Shown here piece by piece: positions 63,503-64,000 of a DNA stretch of 64,000 bases (positions are counted from its first letter, which is position 1; each line of letters opens with the position of its first letter). The notes under the pieces are model-generated. The model ran no database searches and was not told where the DNA came from. It worked only from the letters and a program-made list of their open reading frames with translations. This DNA comes from Lutimaribacter pacificus (GTDB lineage: Bacteria; Pseudomonadota; Alphaproteobacteria; Rhodobacterales; Rhodobacteraceae). A program made the position numbers and the translations under genes. The stretch covers positions 248,001-312,000 of the forward strand of contig NZ_FQZZ01000001.1 in the NCBI RefSeq assembly GCF_900142185.1. Direction: 5' to 3'.

Positions 63503-64000
63503 CTATTGCGGCCGGCGCAGCAGGATTTCTTCGCGGAACCGGGCAAGGTCGATCTCTGCAAGCGCGCTCAGCCTGTCCAGATCGGGAAGGTAAATATCGT
63601 GATCGTCGGGATGGGCGATCAGCCCGTCGCGTTCGAACCGGCGCATGGTGCGGCACACATGCACGTTGCTCAACCCGGCGAATTCGCCCAGCCTGTGCTG
63701 GGTCATCGGCAGGTGAAAGCGACCGTTCCGCGCCATGCCGATCTGCTCCAGCCGGACATAGAGTTCCAGCAGCGCATAGGCGACGCGGCAGGCGCCGCTG
63801 CTCCGGCCCATGCGCAGCAACAGCTCGGAGGTGCGCGCCTGCGTCGTCACCAGCATCGCCGCCAGCACCCCCCGCAGCGCGGCGTGTTCCGGCTCGGGGC
63901 CGTTGACGTGCTCCAGCGGTATGGCGAGATAGCTGATGTCGGTCAGCGCCCCGACCGTGAAGGCCGCGACAGGCGCGATCTCGGCCCCGATCAGCGCGAA
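63503..64000 (-). CDS. Crp/Fnr-family transcriptional regulator (partial)
   Basis: The frame is open to the right window edge, so the N-terminus is missing. About 165 residues are seen: the end of the sensor beta-barrel, the dimer helix (SELLLRMGRSSGACRVAYAL) and a helix-turn-helix (MTQHRLGEFAGLSNVHVCRT, then MRRFERDGLI). Its recognition helix could read TTAAC/GTCAA-type sites. It lies next to the CBS gene and the ATPase operon, and is the best candidate for control of this island. Whether it senses oxygen, NO or another signal cannot be told without the N-terminus. Confidence 0.88.
   Translation of the reverse strand, partial: FALIGAEIAPVAAFTVGALTDISYLAIPLEHVNGPEPEHAALRGVLAAMLVTTQARTSELLLRMGRSSGACRVAYALLELYVRLEQIGMARNGRFHLPMTQHRLGEFAGLSNVHVCRTMRRFERDGLIAHPDDHDIYLPDLDRLSALAEIDLARFREEILLRRPQ

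Overview
The window is GC-rich, gene-dense DNA of a Rhodobacteraceae-type alphaproteobacterium (roseobacter/Paracoccaceae group). This is inferred from the codon use, the TRAP transporter, the neighbourhood of moaDE, pgsA and uvrC, the cobalamin uptake locus with cbiZ, and hairpin-rich intergenic repeats of the kind seen in that family. No rRNA, tRNA, CRISPR array, phage or transposase gene was recognised.

Region 1 (1-15140) is an accessory surface-polysaccharide region. It holds four glycosyltransferases, three sulfotransferase-type proteins, and a fused AMP-ligase/carrier/membrane-acyltransferase protein. It also holds a 1393-residue multidomain protein with two PA14 domains, Asp/His/Gly/Met repeats, a G8 domain and a cadherin-like end. 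Together they suggest a decorated, possibly sulfated, exopolysaccharide.

Region 2 (15360-17596) has an alpha-methylacyl-CoA racemase-like enzyme, an enoyl-CoA hydratase and a small secreted Cys-containing protein.

Region 3 (about 17667-25235) is a complete cobalamin uptake operon under a cobalamin riboswitch: receptor, binding protein, permease, ATPase, CbiZ and its own ExbB-ExbD-ExbD-TonB energiser. It is followed by a helically phased array of AACCGCGCGGTT palindromes.

Region 4 (25430-50678) is mostly core metabolism and transport: ArgE-like deacylase, YnjF-YnjB-YnjC-YnjD, enoyl-CoA hydratase, UvrC, SDR, Ca/Na antiporter, S49 peptidase with a coupled 55-residue protein, ABC-2 exporter, CoxG-like protein, DMT transporter, PgsA, MoaD, MoaE, Kbp, acyl-CoA synthetase, Tat-secreted metallo-hydrolase, GltX and a DctPMQ TRAP system. 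Three copies of a roughly 175-bp intergenic repeat with terminal inverted repeats lie here.

Region 5 (50907-64000) is an anaerobic-energy island. An ArcD-like carrier, arginine deiminase, ornithine carbamoyltransferase, carbamate kinase and an SDR run directly into a nine-gene N-type ATPase operon (atpDCQRBEFAG). A CBS-domain protein and a convergent Crp/Fnr regulator follow. Two near-identical FNR/Dnr-like sites (TTAACCGCGGTCAA and TTAACCGCTGTCAA) stand before the first arc gene and before the CBS gene, suggesting one regulon linking arginine fermentation to ion pumping.
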